From Paralichthys olivaceus (lineage: Eukaryota; Chordata; Actinopteri; Pleuronectiformes; Paralichthyidae), in the NCBI RefSeq assembly GCF_024713975.1, contig NC_091096.1, forward strand, positions 22,566,458-22,630,457: a stretch of 64,000 nucleotides of DNA, read 5' to 3'. Below the pieces are notes generated by a model, which did not search any database, had not been told where the DNA came from, and saw only the letters and a list, made by a program, of their open reading frames with translations. The translations under genes were made by a program, and so were the position numbers. Each line of letters opens with the position of its first letter. Within the stretch, counting starts at the first letter, position 1. Below, one piece after another: positions 23,550-36,449 of the stretch.

Positions 23550-24055
23550 GAACCCAGTTCTGCCTGTTCAAGATCTGAGTGCGTGCACATGAAAGGGGTG
23601 GTGTTCAATGCATATGACCAATCAAAGACATGGACAAGTGGTTGGTATATGTCACAACGAGGAGCAAAATATGTATATTTGAAGAATATGAAGGAGTACA
23701 AACATTATCCAGACTAAAAGACGCAGTTACAGTTGCTAAAGGCAGGAAGGACAGCTGGTAGAAAAATCTATAATGGGTGAATGTGTAAGTTACGGAGCCT
23801 CCCTGGTGACATTTGGGAAATAAATTATTGAATTCAATGAATGCAAGTGTTCATTTAAACTTATAATAATATAAGTATAATATAAGTATATATATATAAT
23901 ATATAATATATAAATAAATTGTATCGGTACCCATTATCTTATCATTTATTCATGTTTTACATTTCTGACCGCTGTGAAAATACATCTTCTGATGCCTCTG
24001 GACACATCTTCACTGATGTTCCTGGAATCATCAGGTGTTTTGGGTATTTTAACAT

Positions 24056-25400
24056 CATCATCATCATCATAATAATAATAATAATAATTTGTATAGCACT
24101 TATCTAAACAAAATTAAAAAGTGCTTCACAAGAAAAAAAAAAAAAAATCCACGTCTAGAAGAATAATAATTATAATAAAAAGGTATTCAATTCAGTTAAA
24201 TTTTTTGAGTTTAACCATCACATTTGAGCTTTGTAAGAGTGGCTGTTGTAATGAAAATAGTAACATCAATTGTACGTTGGTGTCATCAAGTGTTTCAGCC
24301 TATTACTCACAATAATGTTGAGAGAGGCTAAAGGTAAATCTGAATGGCTACTGGCTTAAATGGCAGTGCTATTAAAGTCATGTGGCCCGCTCAGTAGATC
24401 AGACGTCATTACCTCTGTGCCTTTTTTATTCTATTTATTTGTTTTTATACCTATACTCTCATAGGTAGCAGAGTCAGAAGCTGTCATATTAAACCCAACA
24501 GTTCCCACAATGAGCAAGCCCTTTGGCAACTGTGGAGAGGAAAAACTCCCTCTTTAACTGGGAGAAACCTCTGGCAGAACCAGACTCATGTGGACGTCCA
24601 TCTGCCTCGACCGGTTGAGGTGAGCGCAGAAAAATGGGGAAAGAGGAGGTGGGTGGGAATGAAGGAGTAGAATAGAGAGAGAAAGATGGGGTGGTGGGGT
24701 CATGGGAGGGGAGAGGGACCTCAAGAACATCATACGTGAAGTCTCATTATTGTAGTGAAAGTAATTACAGGTCGCATGTTAGAAATGCTTTCCTTTAAAA
24801 ATAAGTTTTGAGTAGTGATTTAAAGATCGGTATTGAGTTTGCGAGCCTAATCTCATCCAGCAGGGAGTTCCAGAGCCTCAGGGCCCTGACAGAAAACATC
24901 CGGTCACCTTGAGTGGCCAGCCTTGACTTAGGGATAGCTAACAGGGACACGCTAGCCAATCTCAGGTTACGACCAGGATTATAAGGAGTCAAGAGCTGCG
25001 AAATGTAGGTTGGGGCCAGCCCATGTTGGGCATTAAAAGTTGTTAGAAGAATCTTAAAATCAACCCTGAATTTAACTGGTAACCAATGAAGGGATGAAAG
25101 AATTGGCGTGATATGAGCCCTATGGTCAGTTTTTGTTAAAATACGAGCAGCAGTGTTCTGAACAAGCTGCAAACGAGTTACCAGGTTTTGGCTAAGGCAT
25201 GCATACAGGGCGTTGCAATCATCCAGGCATGTATTATCTTTTCTATATCAGTGAGGGATAGAACCAATTTGATTTTCAAAATGTGTTGTAGATGGAAGTA
25301 GCAAGATTTAATGATTTGATTAACGTGTTTTGAAGTTTAGATGGGGATCGAATGTGACGCCTAGATTTTTAGCTGTTGTTTTAATATTGGCTGCCAGGGG
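24056..25400 (-). mobile_element. LINE 3' region (L2-like C-terminal tail) and associated tail repeat
   Basis: The ORF at 24795-25172 (minus) reads MQLVQNTAARILTKTDHRAH, then TPILSSLHWLPVKFRVDFK and a C-terminus of RLWNSLLDEIRLANSIPIFK. This is the conserved tail after the reverse transcriptase of L2-type fish LINEs. Upstream codons (ACLSQNLVTR) continue to about 25215. At 24490-24610 lies the common fish phrase ACTGGGAGAAACCTCTGGCA with CAGAACCAGACTC, and at 24060-24130 an ATA run followed by TTTGTATAGCACTTATCTA, the usual 3' end of such tails. The RT domain itself is absent. Confidence 0.75.
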
Positions 25401-25426
25401 ACCGAGAAATGATAGGGGTCTACCTG

Positions 25427-25860
25427 CTAGCTGGTCTCTCCTTCAATGCCCAAACTGCTGAAAGCTCTTACTAGCAAACAGGCTCCAAAACCCCTGCACA
25501 CAGCTTCTACTGGGAGACACCTTGCTTTCCATCCAGCCTGCTGACAGTTGCTGACCAGTCCCGCGTATTTGGAGAGCTTGCTTTCAAAGGTTTCTTCCAA
25601 CAGATCTTCCCATGGGACTGTCAGCTCCAGCAGCACAGCTTGTTTGGTTGACTCAGACACAAGGACAATGTCTGGTCGCAGGATAGTGGCTGCAATGTGG
25701 CTGCCAGTCCCGTGCCGAGGTCAGGATACCTGCAGATGATGACCTCTTGGTGGGGTTTGGCTGCTCTCCAGCTCTGACAAAGGCGATGGACTCCTTGGAG
25801 GGTTGGAGGGTTATATTCTGTTTTTGTTCAAATAAATGTCTGTATTCATAGCAGTCAACT
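25427..25860 (-). mobile_element. Fragment of a second non-LTR element ORF
   Basis: In broken minus-strand frames it reads SKESIAFVRAGEQPNPTKRS, SAGILTSARDWQ, then IAATILRPDIVLVSESTKQ, AVLLELTVPWEDLLEETFES and SNCQQAGWKARCLPVEAVCR. These are the conserved phrases of a C-terminal endonuclease-like domain of teleost retroelement polyproteins (FVRAGE..., RPDIVL..., LLELTVPWE). It is truncated at both ends and frameshifted near 25715. The exact clade is uncertain. Confidence 0.65.
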
Positions 25861-26340
25861 TGTGTCATCTCCCTCCATCTATTGTGAGAAAAAGTTAAAC
25901 TCCTAAGAATATGAAAGCAATGAAACAACAAGGACAGTTTTAAAGAGCACAAAAGAGAAAAGTGTGCAAATACTAATGACTGTGGGCTACATCATGGCCC
26001 TTGAACTGAACCGAAAGAATTCAGAGATAGAGTTTCACAAAAGCATCTTTCAGTCTTTGTGTAGAAAACCCAAGAACTGCCAATAGTTCTGTACTCAAAT
26101 AGGCCTAGATATTGAATAAAATCAAAGTTAAATATTCCTTCTACACCCCACAACTTTTCATTATTATTTCTTTATTCCTTTTCTTTCTTATGTCCTTGAA
26201 CTTTCCTTATTTAATGAAATGTTGAGGGTGATGAAATGTTGTTCCATCTAACTTTCTTTCATTTTCATAAACTAGCTTTCAGAGGAGAGTATTTAATTTC
26301 CATACAACTTGAAGAAAACATTGTGAAGAGCTGAGTGGGA
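25861..26340. other. Intergenic, nothing recognised
   Basis: AT-rich, with T-rich runs at 26155-26200. No supported gene. Confidence 0.4.
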
Positions 26341-26389
26341 ATATTGTTTTTGGTTAAAAGTCTGAACTCATATAAGTGATTTTAACATT

Positions 26390-27306
26390 TAATAGCAAGA
26401 CTGGATATCTATTAATGATGTCTGCACACACATATCATTTTGCCTATTTAAAGCACTTATTCAAGATATCTGTATTTATATATTAACTTGACAGAATACA
26501 AGTTAAAGTAATTAGGTTTTGACAAGTAAGATTCAGACAACTTTTGCCATTCATGTGCATGGAGTTTTTCATTATAGTTATTTACAATTGTATCTTCAAA
26601 CATCTCTAATTCCAGTATACAATTTCTGACTAGTCTTAAATCAAGTACAAAATTTTAAATAACTCCCGTCAATTCAAGACATCTACATTGTTCTTTTCAG
26701 ATATCTTACATTGATTTTGAACTAGTCCGAATGACATAACAGATATCTCAAACTGGAATAGAGAAACTGGAATTTTAGAAATCTAAAATTCAGTTGCAGA
26801 GGTCTACCACATGAACTGTGGATATCTATAACGAGAAAACACATTGACATAAATAGCAAAAGTGGTTTGAATCTTACAAGTTAAAACCCTATTTAATATA
26901 AATATATAAATATATCAGTTAAATATAAATACATGTATATACATTAAAATTCAGTTACAGATACCTGCAGTTCTTATTGCGGATAACTACAACTGAATTA
27001 AGGATATATCTAATTCCATTTTCAGAAATCCGAACGGGTAATTATTCAAGTTCAAGGTATATTTGATTTATTGTTCTTTTTAGATATCTTGAATTAGATT
27101 TGAACTAGTCAAAATGACATTGTAGGTAGTTTGAACTGGAATTAGATATGCATTATTCAGTTATAGATATCCACAATATGAATTGTAGATAATGAGAAAC
27201 CCTGTATACATTGGAAAAAGCTTTTTGGATCTTATTTGTCAGGACCAAATTTCAAATATCTTTATTCTGTCAAGTCAAAACTGTAGATATGTTCAATCAG
27301 ATTCTT
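26390..27306. repeat. Degenerate GATATCT-type repeat field
   Basis: Loose, diverged repetition of AGATATCTACAATT, AACTAGTCNNAATGACAT and related phrases across about 900 bp. The same phrases occur in the tandem duplication at 7290-7360 (TTTCAGATATCTACAATT, TTTTGACATGTCATTA), so this is a dispersed satellite-like family. The clean 43-bp minisatellite at its right end looks like a locally amplified derivative. Confidence 0.6.
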
Positions 27307-27660
27307 ACTAGTCACAATGAAGTCATAGATATATTAAACACAAATTATTACAAGTCAAAATGAAGTCCTAGACATATTAAATCAGATTCTTACTAGTCAC
27401 AACAAAGTCATAGACATGTTAAATCAAATTCTTACTAGTCACAATGAAGTCATAGATATATAAAATACAAATGCTGACTAGTCACAATGACGTAGACATA
27501 TTAAACACAAATTCTTACTAGTCACAATGAAGTCATAGATATATAAAATACAAATGCTGACTAGTCACAATGAAGTCGTAGACATATTAAACACAAATTC
27601 TTACTAGTCACAATGAAGTCGTAGACATATTAAATCAAATTCTTACTAGTCACAATTTAA
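27307..27660 (+). repeat. 43-bp minisatellite, about 8 units, upstream of figla
   Basis: Each unit begins ACTAGTCACAATGAAGTC and ends in one of two tails, ATAAAATACAAATGCTG or ATTAAACACAAATTCTT. Tail types alternate in the middle, giving an 86-bp higher-order unit present about twice. Units are 40-45 bp, one having lost four bases (27481-27520). The array ends about 260 bp before the figla start codon. Confidence 0.9.
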
Positions 27661-27919
27661 AAACAACTAGTCCAAATGAAGAAGCAGATCTGTGTTAAGT
27701 GAATTAAGGCTAGTCAAATGTAGCTCATGTTAGCATCAGCTCACTGCGGGCAGGTAGCGGGCTCCTGATGAAGCACCTGTCTCAGGTGTGCTCAGCCTCA
27801 TGCCTCTGCTGTTTACGTGTGAGCGGTGAGACAGAGACAGAGACTGTCTGTGAGAGGCAGCACCTCCTCACGGTCCAAACTCAGGGTTCATCCTCAGGGT
27901 TCATCCTCAGGGTTCATAC

Positions 27920-30900
27920 ATGTTCCTGCTCAAAATGAAGGTGCCAGCGGAGGAACTAATGGGCGACATATTGAAGCGTCTGACGGGCGAGTCCGCGCTG
28001 CCTGTGTACAGCAACATAGAGAAGTTCAGACGAGCTAAAGACGGCCTGTACTTCGTCGCTGAGGACTTCAACGAAACGGTGAAAAAGAGGGAGCTGGTCA
28101 ACGCCAAGGAGCGGCTGAGAGTGAGTTTACAGTGGAGGAAAGTGCGAGCACAGAGAGTCGGTGTTTAATGACAGTTTAGCGACGTGTTTGACAGACAGAC
28201 TCCAGGTCCCGCTCTGTCAGACAGTGCAGCTAGCTTAGCTGTAGCCCATTTAGCTAACAAACCGTGCCTGCTATTAAGTTTCCAAAGACCTCACAGGACA
28301 CAGTTATTATTTACCTTGTGCACACACGAAACAAACTCCAGCGACTTACACACATACTGAGGGATTCACTGCAGCCTTGCCCCCCCCCCCCCCCCCCCCC
28401 CCCCATACTGTCCCAGTATATCTTGGTTATTATCTAATCTCTATAAAACCATCTTCCGTCCATTCACAGGTCCTGCAGTATTGGTAACTACCTTTATATA
28501 CAGTCTATGGTAACTACTGTACAATCCTAATGTCACAACTCATGATGTGATCATCTGAAGCTGCAGATGACTCCCTATGTATCAATGGTGAAAGGGTTAA
28601 GACCATGTGATCTATCACCCAGTTATTAGACAATTGTGCAAATGTTTTTATCTTGTGAGGACTATTGTATAAAATTAAATCGCCAATGTAAAATTAAACA
28701 TTTTAATAAGGCAAGCAAGGCAGTTTTATTTATGAGGCGCATTTCAAGTAGATTCCAGGTGCTGTGCAGGCACATTAAAAACAACACTGAGACAAAATTG
28801 AAAGAACTTAAAATCAAAAAGCACAGCTTAAGACAATTTTCAAGTATAATGAGAGTTTTAAAGAATGTGATAAAAATAAGTTGAAGGGGAAAATAATACA
28901 AAATAAGTAAATAGAGGTGTGCAAAATAATGAAATAAAATGGAATAAAATACAGTGATGGTTTGACCTGTTTGGATTTCACCCTTGGTACCACTAGCAGA
29001 CACCTCCCCACTGATCTGAGAGGTCTTGCAGGGTTGTATTGTAATTTATCATGTGTGTTATGTACAGTATGTAAAACTTAATACCTAATATGAATCCTGT
29101 GTCTTACTGCCAGCCAGTGTACAGATTTAAGAACAGAGGTGATGTGGGCAATCTTTTTAGATTTGATTTTAACACAGACTTTTGGTTAAGTTGTGATTTA
29201 TTTCTTTATTTTCATATTTTAATCACCATGGTCTCCAGATGACTGAATATCATACATTCTTCTGTCATATGAGGTAAAGACACAGAACTTATCTTGTGTT
29301 TAATTTCCTGTGTTTGTCAGTAAGTCTCTTAAACAACATTTTAAATGCAGTTTGGCATAAAGCAGTAAAAAGCACACTAGATTTTTACAAAGTAAGTTAA
29401 ACTTGGAAAATAGATCAATGGATAACTCTTGTGTTCTCATATGATGCACTTGTAGGTGTCTATATCTCTTAATCTGATTTTCTGGTTTTACTTTTTTCAT
29501 TCCTCAAGCATTATGTGCTGGATTTGACCAAATACTGCTGAGGTTGTTCTCAGTGAATAATCAAATCTTGAGAGATGTGACTTCAAGCCCTGTGGAAATG
29601 CAATGATACTCATGGTTCGAGAACATTAGAAATAATCTCACAATGAACAAATCTGCTTCACTATTGATGCCTCTCTTCTTTGCAGATCCGGAACTTGAAC
29701 ACTATGTTCTCCCGCTTGAAGCGTATGGTGCCACTAATGCGACCAGACCGGAAACCCAGTAAAGTGGACACACTCAAAGCTGCAACTGAATACATTCGAT
29801 TGCTTGTTGGAGTTTTGCAAGACACTGACAGTGTAAGTACTGTTGTCATCAAGACTCTAAAGATAACTGTCCTCAGTTTTTTTTTTTCAAGGCCTGCACT
29901 GCCACGTATTTTGAAATGATTAGTGTTATTTTCTGATTTTCAGCATGATGGCAGTGGCACTGATTTCCTAAAGAATGCAATCACTTATGGTCAGACTGAA
30001 GGTTTGAGCAATGACCTATGGAGAATGGATGATGTGAGTGCGTCTTTTCTTCTGTGCAGTTATGACAGCTAGTTATACAGTTTAGTTCATGTAAACCAGA
30101 ACTGTGGAAGCAAGTCAGACAATTGTTCAACTAAATGCTCATTCATACTGCACAGATAGAGTTGTCATCATTGAATATCAGTATCTCAGGCTTTGGAGAG
30201 AAACCTCTCATGAAGCACTGATTCTTTAGGGCTAAATTCCATAAACATTCTGATTATTAAAAGACTCAGATAATTCAATTTTAATTCAAATTCAGTGCCC
30301 TGACAAGGCACTGTATAGAGAAGGTCGAGATCTTAAAAAATATAGCAAAACCCATCAGTTACCACAATGAGCAAGGTCTTTCACGACTGTCTAGAAAAAC
30401 TGGAAGACTGGAAGAAACCTCTAGGAGGGAGGGAGGGAAGAAAGAAACTTCTCGGAGGGAGAAAGAGAGAGAGGAATAGATAGAGAGAAGGAGGGAGAGA
30501 GAGAGCCACTTTATCTAAGAGGGATATTTTAAGTCTAATCTTAAATGTAGTGATGGTGTCTGACAGATATGATCCACAATAGAGGTCTGATCCTCAGTAA
30601 GACTGTAGATCATCTGATGTGAATAAAACAACCTTGAACTGAATTTGAAAACTAGAACTTCAAGCAATATTTTCTAGTAGCAGCTTTAAAAATCAGAAAG
30701 AAATAAAAATCATACAATTTTAATAAAATAAAACAAGTAAGACAAACAAATGAGTATTAGTCCAGTAACATAATTAATAACAAATACTCCATTAAGCAGT
30801 CTATAAAAGCATCAGGCTTAAGAGGTGGGATTTAGTTTTACATTTAAAGATATGAACACTATCAGCTGCTCTCAGATCCTTGGGCAGAATTTTCTAATGG

Positions 30901-33534
30901 CGCCAAACTAAAACTATCCCATAAGTTTTTATTCTATGGAACAACTGAGACTCGTGACAGACTATGGAGTGCTTTACAGTCAAGCTAAATAATTCTAAAA
31001 GTGATACAAAAACTTGTAAATTTATAGCTTCTGCTTGAGCTGGGCAGCATATCAGAGTAATTCTTTGGATATGTGAATTATGTTTTTGTATGTGAAACAC
31101 AGTCACCATAAACTGCATATTAAAGATTTTCAGGAAGACTGAAAACTTTCAGTTTCATCATATGAGCTGTGCAATTTAGGTGTTGCAGCAGCACAATGTC
31201 AGAAATAATAAAAGATAGAGAAAAGTAAAAAAAATTACACAGTAAAATTGGTTTCAGGCTAAGGTTCACTTGGCCTCAAATATGAACTGATTCGATTTTG
31301 GTGGTCAAAGGTCACTGTAACCTCACAAATGCTTCAGGCATCAAGAACGCAATACCTCAGGAACCACATGAGGGAATTTGGCAGAAATATTTGCTTGGAC
31401 TAAACATAAAATGATTACATTTTGGTTGTCAAATGTCCCAAGACAAGATCTGAAAACCGAAGCTGATAAATACAAAAGATTAAATGACTTTCTTTTTTAT
31501 CTTTACTTTCTCTTTTATCTGTCAACGCAGAGGCTTTTATTTCATATTAAAACCACATTCCTGGTTGAAGTGGAGTGTCTTGCTTGTAATGGCGGAGTAG
31601 CTGTCTTTGCAATCTGATTGGCTAAACTGTATGTTCCTAAATTATCCTGTCATACATCACAGACAGACAAGTAGCAGTAATTTCTTAAGCCCAATTTAAA
31701 CAGTGAGCTCTTCATTTTACTGCTCTGGTTACACTGGCACCTGGTCTTTTGTGACCTTGACACCTGTACATAAATGATTCCTAACTGTTCCTAAAATATC
31801 ATGGCACAGAGAAGATCTTTTATAGACAAATGCTTGAGCAGAATTTTGGAGGGATTGATATTTTCATTTAGAATTCTTGGATAAGCAGGTTTAGATGAGA
31901 TACCCAGCCTTGACATTTCGGGAAGGAGCTGTTCAAAAATGTGCAATCTGTTTTCTATGTCCTGAAACTTTAATTTAAACAGATGATGATTTACCTTATT
32001 TAAGCCACATTTCTAATGAAATTGAATGTTTGGAATATGAATTGGAGTTTCATTATTCTGTCAAATTGTGTAAGCATTGTATTGTAATGGTATTGTAACC
32101 TCTTTGATTCCCTTTATTCACATCCTGAAGGGGGTGTGCACCTTGACTTGAGACAAATAAGTTCAGATATACATTTTTACTGAGATGCGCCTCCCTGACA
32201 GCTTTTGAACATGTCAGATGAGTGCATGGAAGATGGATTCACTCTGCCTCCAGAACCAGTAACAGAGGACGGAGACATGACCAGACTGGTGTTGCAACAT
32301 TGTGCAATGCCTGCATACCAGTTCATCATCCAAGTAGCACCTGACCAGACTTCGGTAACTAATTTAACTTTCCCAACATTATGCCTCATTTTGTACTTGG
32401 TTTGTATGGAGCTGGAGTTTCTGTTTCCTCCTCCACTCTGAGCTGCTCTCACTATAACTAATAAACACTCATCAGTAGTTATCAGGACCTGATCAGTACA
32501 TGAAGTAACTCAGTGTCTGTTTTATTCCAGAGTTTATGAGGCTGCATTTAAACATCATGAAAAATGAGTCATCCACATAATGTGTGCGCTCAGTATAGCA
32601 TGAGAGGCGACACACAAAGGACTCAGTGTTTAAGTGACCGGAGCGACACAGGTTCATTATCCGACACCATCGATTAATAACTAAACACATGATCATCATC
32701 TAAATAATCCCAATAAAAACGGAAAAAACTTACGTGAACTAGTTCATTTTCATATGTATGAACTGAACTAGATCTTTTTAGGTGTGAACTGGCTCAACAC
32801 TTCTCGTCAGTCTCTGTTTACACCCTGAATCACTTGGACGCGCTCATGGAATAGTCCATTGTATAAGGGGGTTGCAGAGACACTAGTTACTTGTGTAACT
32901 TGTTAGTTCGGGCCCAAGGCAATTGCCTAATGGTTACGTCCGCCTCTGTCTTCAACCTTTATCTAATCCATAGAACATTTAAATATGACATTTTCGAGGA
33001 AATGTCAGATAAATTTTTGCTAACCGTTCAAATCACTATGAATGGATGATGTCATTTTATTGAATTTTAAGTTATTTTGGAAAATCCACTTTTATGTTAA
33101 TTGTCTAAGTGGATGTGAAATATATCAGTTGTAGATCACTGATTGTCCCTGTCATATTTTTGGGGACAATGACTATCAACCTTTTGAAGACAAGACCAGT
33201 AGCCTTCATCTGCAGATCTAAAAGTCACACCCTTCAAACAATGGGAAATCAGTTGCATGTATAATTGCTCAAATTATCTTGCAGGATGATGCTACAGATG
33301 CAGCAGGCAATCAACACAAAGCATTTGATTGTATTCTGTGTTGCATCTCCATCATTATCAGTACTTCGTCATCTGAGTGTGCATATTTTTCAAATGAGGT
33401 AATCTGCCTGAAACAAAAAGCTGAAGCTTAGAAAAAATATATACATTTCTCAAAACCTTTAAACTGGAATGTGTTTTTCTTTTGATGGCACATAATTTTC
33501 TTTTGTCATTCAACAGATGTCTCAACACTGCTGA
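27920..33534 (+). CDS. figla: Factor in the germline alpha (bHLH transcription factor), complete
   Basis: Germ-cell bHLH activator. In vertebrates it pairs with E12/TCF3 on E-boxes of zona pellucida genes and is required for early oocyte and follicle development. Exons: 27920-28120, 29686-29832, 29944-30033, 32202-32354, 33285-33398, 33517-33534; every intron is phase 0 and all are GT-AG; 240 residues. The basic region and start of helix 1 close exon 1 ([13 protein letters not shown]). Exon 2 supplies the rest of the HLH ([19 protein letters not shown], then [20 protein letters not shown]), where RKPSKVDxLKxATEYI is the FIGLA signature. The start is ATG 27920; an in-frame ATG at 27935 (MKVPAEEL) is an alternative. 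The region after the bHLH is acidic then Cys/Ser-rich and poorly conserved, so exons 4-6 are less certain. The last exon encodes only MSQHC and stop. FIGLA is the neighbour of ADD2 in human too. Confidence 0.93.
28380..28404 (+). repeat. Poly-C tract of 25 bases in figla intron 1
   Basis: An uninterrupted run of 25 cytosines. Long C/G homopolymers are much rarer than A/T runs and are prone to length error in assemblies. Confidence 0.9.
28690..28960. repeat. Dispersed repeat in figla intron 1
   Basis: GGCAGTTTTATTTATGAGGC, CACATTAAAAACAACACTGA and GACAAAATTGAAAG-like phrases recur at 37512-37660 (GGCGGTTTTATTTATTTATT, ACAACTGAGACAAAATGAG). Probably a SINE or LINE 3' tail. No coding content. 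Confidence 0.5.
30240..30640. repeat. LINE-tail-type repeat in figla intron 3
   Basis: CACTGTATAGAGAAGGTCGA, ACCACAATGAGCAAGGTCTT and GGAAGACTGGAAGAAACCTC phrases match the tail repeat at 24500-24580. Followed by GGGA/GAGA-rich sequence (30422-30510). Confidence 0.5.
31240..31445. repeat. Dispersed teleost repeat in figla intron 3
   Basis: Contains GGTCAAAGGTCACTGTAACC, ACCTCAGGAACCACATGAGG and two related ATTTTGGTGGTCAAAGGTC / ATTTTGGTTGTCAAATGTC halves, a phrase widely repeated in fish genomes. Confidence 0.4.
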
Positions 33535-36440
33535 GTGATGTGTAGAGCAGATGGCTTGAACTAATACTGGAAACATGCCAGGTGATTTATATATTCATGA
33601 ATATCTGCTTGTTTTTCAGAAATACATGCTAAGATTAAATCTAAGCACACCAGAAGTTGTTTTTTAGAAGCGTAACACTGCAGGCTGTAATTGATTATGT
33701 TACTACACAGACTGTAAATTAAATACGGGGAAAGAAACTCTTAAAATAAATATCTGTAAGATCCACATAAACAAAATTCCAATTGGCACTTTTTTTTTCA
33801 AGCACAAAACTCCACTTCTACTTTTCAGTACAGACACTGTGATCATCAGGGTTGCAATATCAATACTGTTATTTTTATTTGCTTTTAATTGTTATAATGA
33901 AGTGTTTGTAAGTAAATTAATTTAGTTGTAATAATTGTACTGGATATAAATGTAACCATTAGACCAAGAGTAGTATTATGTTGCTCCCTTGTGGACTGCA
34001 ATTTAAGTGAAAATTGGCACAAAACAGGACACTAAGCAACTAATAGAAGTTTATTTGACAGTGAACAACAGGAGAGTTGCATGTGTCAATAATTACAAAG
34101 ACTGAATTCCATTCAGCTGCTTCAGTTACAAGGTCCTGGTATTGTGCATCTTGGCTCACCCTCATAGTCATGACTTTTAGAAAACTACGTTAGATTATTA
34201 TTGTTATGAGTAATCCCTGTCCCTCTGTAAATTAGAATATCTGTATATATATATATCTTTAGTTTTGTGTCCATTCACTGGAGATATTTCATTCAAATTT
34301 CAAACTAGAATACATGTTTATATGTTAATTAACCGATTCATGATTGAATTGTATTTAGCTAGTTAAGTGTTAAATTCTGGTTTATCCCTGCTAACATCAC
34401 TACACTGACAGATACTATTTGATCAGTATTCTGCTGAAGTTCACATTAGCTATGGCTTGTAATTTGTTGAGCTCACCAAACTCTTTGCATACTAAATGCT
34501 TTATGACTGAATAACACTGGAGCACCATGGAAAAGAATTGAAATGCATAGTTACAGCGCCCTCTTCTGGATGAATTTTTCAAGTCTGTGTCACCCAGTAT
34601 AACTGTCAGGTGTGATCAGTTGTGTACACTGTTGCACATACAACCTGAACTACAACACTGAGGTCATAGCAACACACCAGTATCAGGTCATCATATGGAG
34701 GTACAGTAGTGCACATGCCACAGTTTAATGCACTTTGTGCACACTCAGGGAAATTACATGTTTTGTTGGCTTGAAGTGAAATAAGTTGATAAAATCTGCA
34801 GAGACAAATGTTTTTTTTATGAACTAAAAACAGAATTGAAACCGTAATTGTGCCATGTTCAAAAGTCAGTATGCAACCTAGTTTAGTTCTTAGTTTCAAA
34901 ATTTTAATGTCATGTTTGCATAGTTGGAATCATTTTGTGACATTCTCATAGTATCTTCTGCTTCGTAGCATCATTTAACTTTTAGATACTCACTCAGTTT
35001 CTGAGAGGAGCCTGTAGAGGTTATCACCTGCAGACAAATCCTAATGTGAACCTCCTTGCAAGTCCCAGTGAGTTAATGAAGTTCACACATCAATCATTCT
35101 TTTTAGTTCAATTCATTTAATAAGAAGTAGCAATACAATTTTTCATTATATAGAGCATAGTTTTCAAAATCATAATTGGGAAACAAAATAGTGAATGATA
35201 GCGCTATGCAATGAGTGGGATTCAGATATTTGCCCTCAAATGCGTCATTCCTCTTCAGATACAATATTTTTTATGGATGTAGTATTTGTGTTGAAAGAAG
35301 TGAGAGATGAATTAACTATAATCTTGTTTATTTAGGGGCCTTTTGCTTTGAAGAAAGGATTTTTCCAGAAGAAATTTTTTTATTTGTTTTATTTATGTTA
35401 ACTTTTGAACTTTAAATTTTGTTTGAGAATATGTATATATGTATAAATATGTTTTTATTTTAATTTTACAAACTGTATATGTGGAAGCCTTTAGAAACAT
35501 TTACAAAACGGCTTCATTTTTTTTCTCATTTCTATTTAGAAGTGTTTTATGTTTTATGCTTAGTATGTTTAAAATATGATACATTTGCATTGTACCAAGT
35601 TTATGTTTGGTGAATATCAATATCTTCAACTTTAATAAAATGGCTTTGTAACCATGTATCTCATTGAAATATCTTATTCCAAGGCACCGTCCTCCATAGG
35701 ATGAACGTGCACAGCATGGGGCTAAAGTCACTTAGGCAACTGCCCTCTTTGAACGAGCTGCACCTCTGGAGGAACTTTTTTAAAATTATTTTTGGCTGCA
35801 TGACTATGAGGAGTCAAATAAATGAAGTTTGACAAAATTATTACATCATCCCGTCATATCACATTTTTCAGAAGTAAGGCAAAGTGATTTCCTATTGTGA
35901 CTGTCTTTGAGGTTTTCATCGTGAATGGGAGTCTGAATGAGCAAAATCTTATTTTATAATGTTTGCTTTAAATGATATCATCGGATAGATGACAGTGTTA
36001 AGCTCAAGATGCAAAATCATATCACTGCTTCGGTTGACAGGAATCTGCATCCTATCTGCACTAATGTGTTACTTGCACTTGGGGGGGGGGGTTGCCCTTT
36101 TTGTCAGGTTAAAGCAACCCCTCAAAATGTCTGTGCACATCCCTGCTCCTGTGTTCGGCTCTTTTTTATTACAACAGACGGTGGCGCCTCTTTGACTGAG
36201 ATAGTTTTGCTCTTTGTTGGGCCTTTACCCAACTCAACAACGTTTGAGGGCACAGCACATAGAAACCCTCCACAGCAACACACCAGCATCGCTAACACTG
36301 GTGCCCACTGTGGCTGTGTGAGTGGGAACCCTCGGGGTGTCAGGCTGGGGACAGGCGTGGCAGTGGGCTGGTCCAGCCGCAGAGAGCGATGATGAACAGC
36401 AGCAGGCTCCGTTGGAATCAGCTGAGGCCCTGAAATCGTC
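33535..36440. other. figla 3' flank and figla-add2 spacer
   Basis: An AATAAA-type signal lies about 210 bp after the figla stop (33747-33752), a candidate poly(A) site. The rest is AT-rich with no supported gene. From about 36000 the composition turns GC-rich, leading into the add2 promoter; the 36009-36392 and 36122-36538 ORFs there have no recognisable protein. Confidence 0.5.
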
Positions 36441-36449
36441 TGACAAAGG

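Noticed and set aside
27307..27660. CRISPR-like array
   Set aside because: Regular units with no unique spacers; whole 43-bp units repeat. It is a eukaryotic minisatellite.
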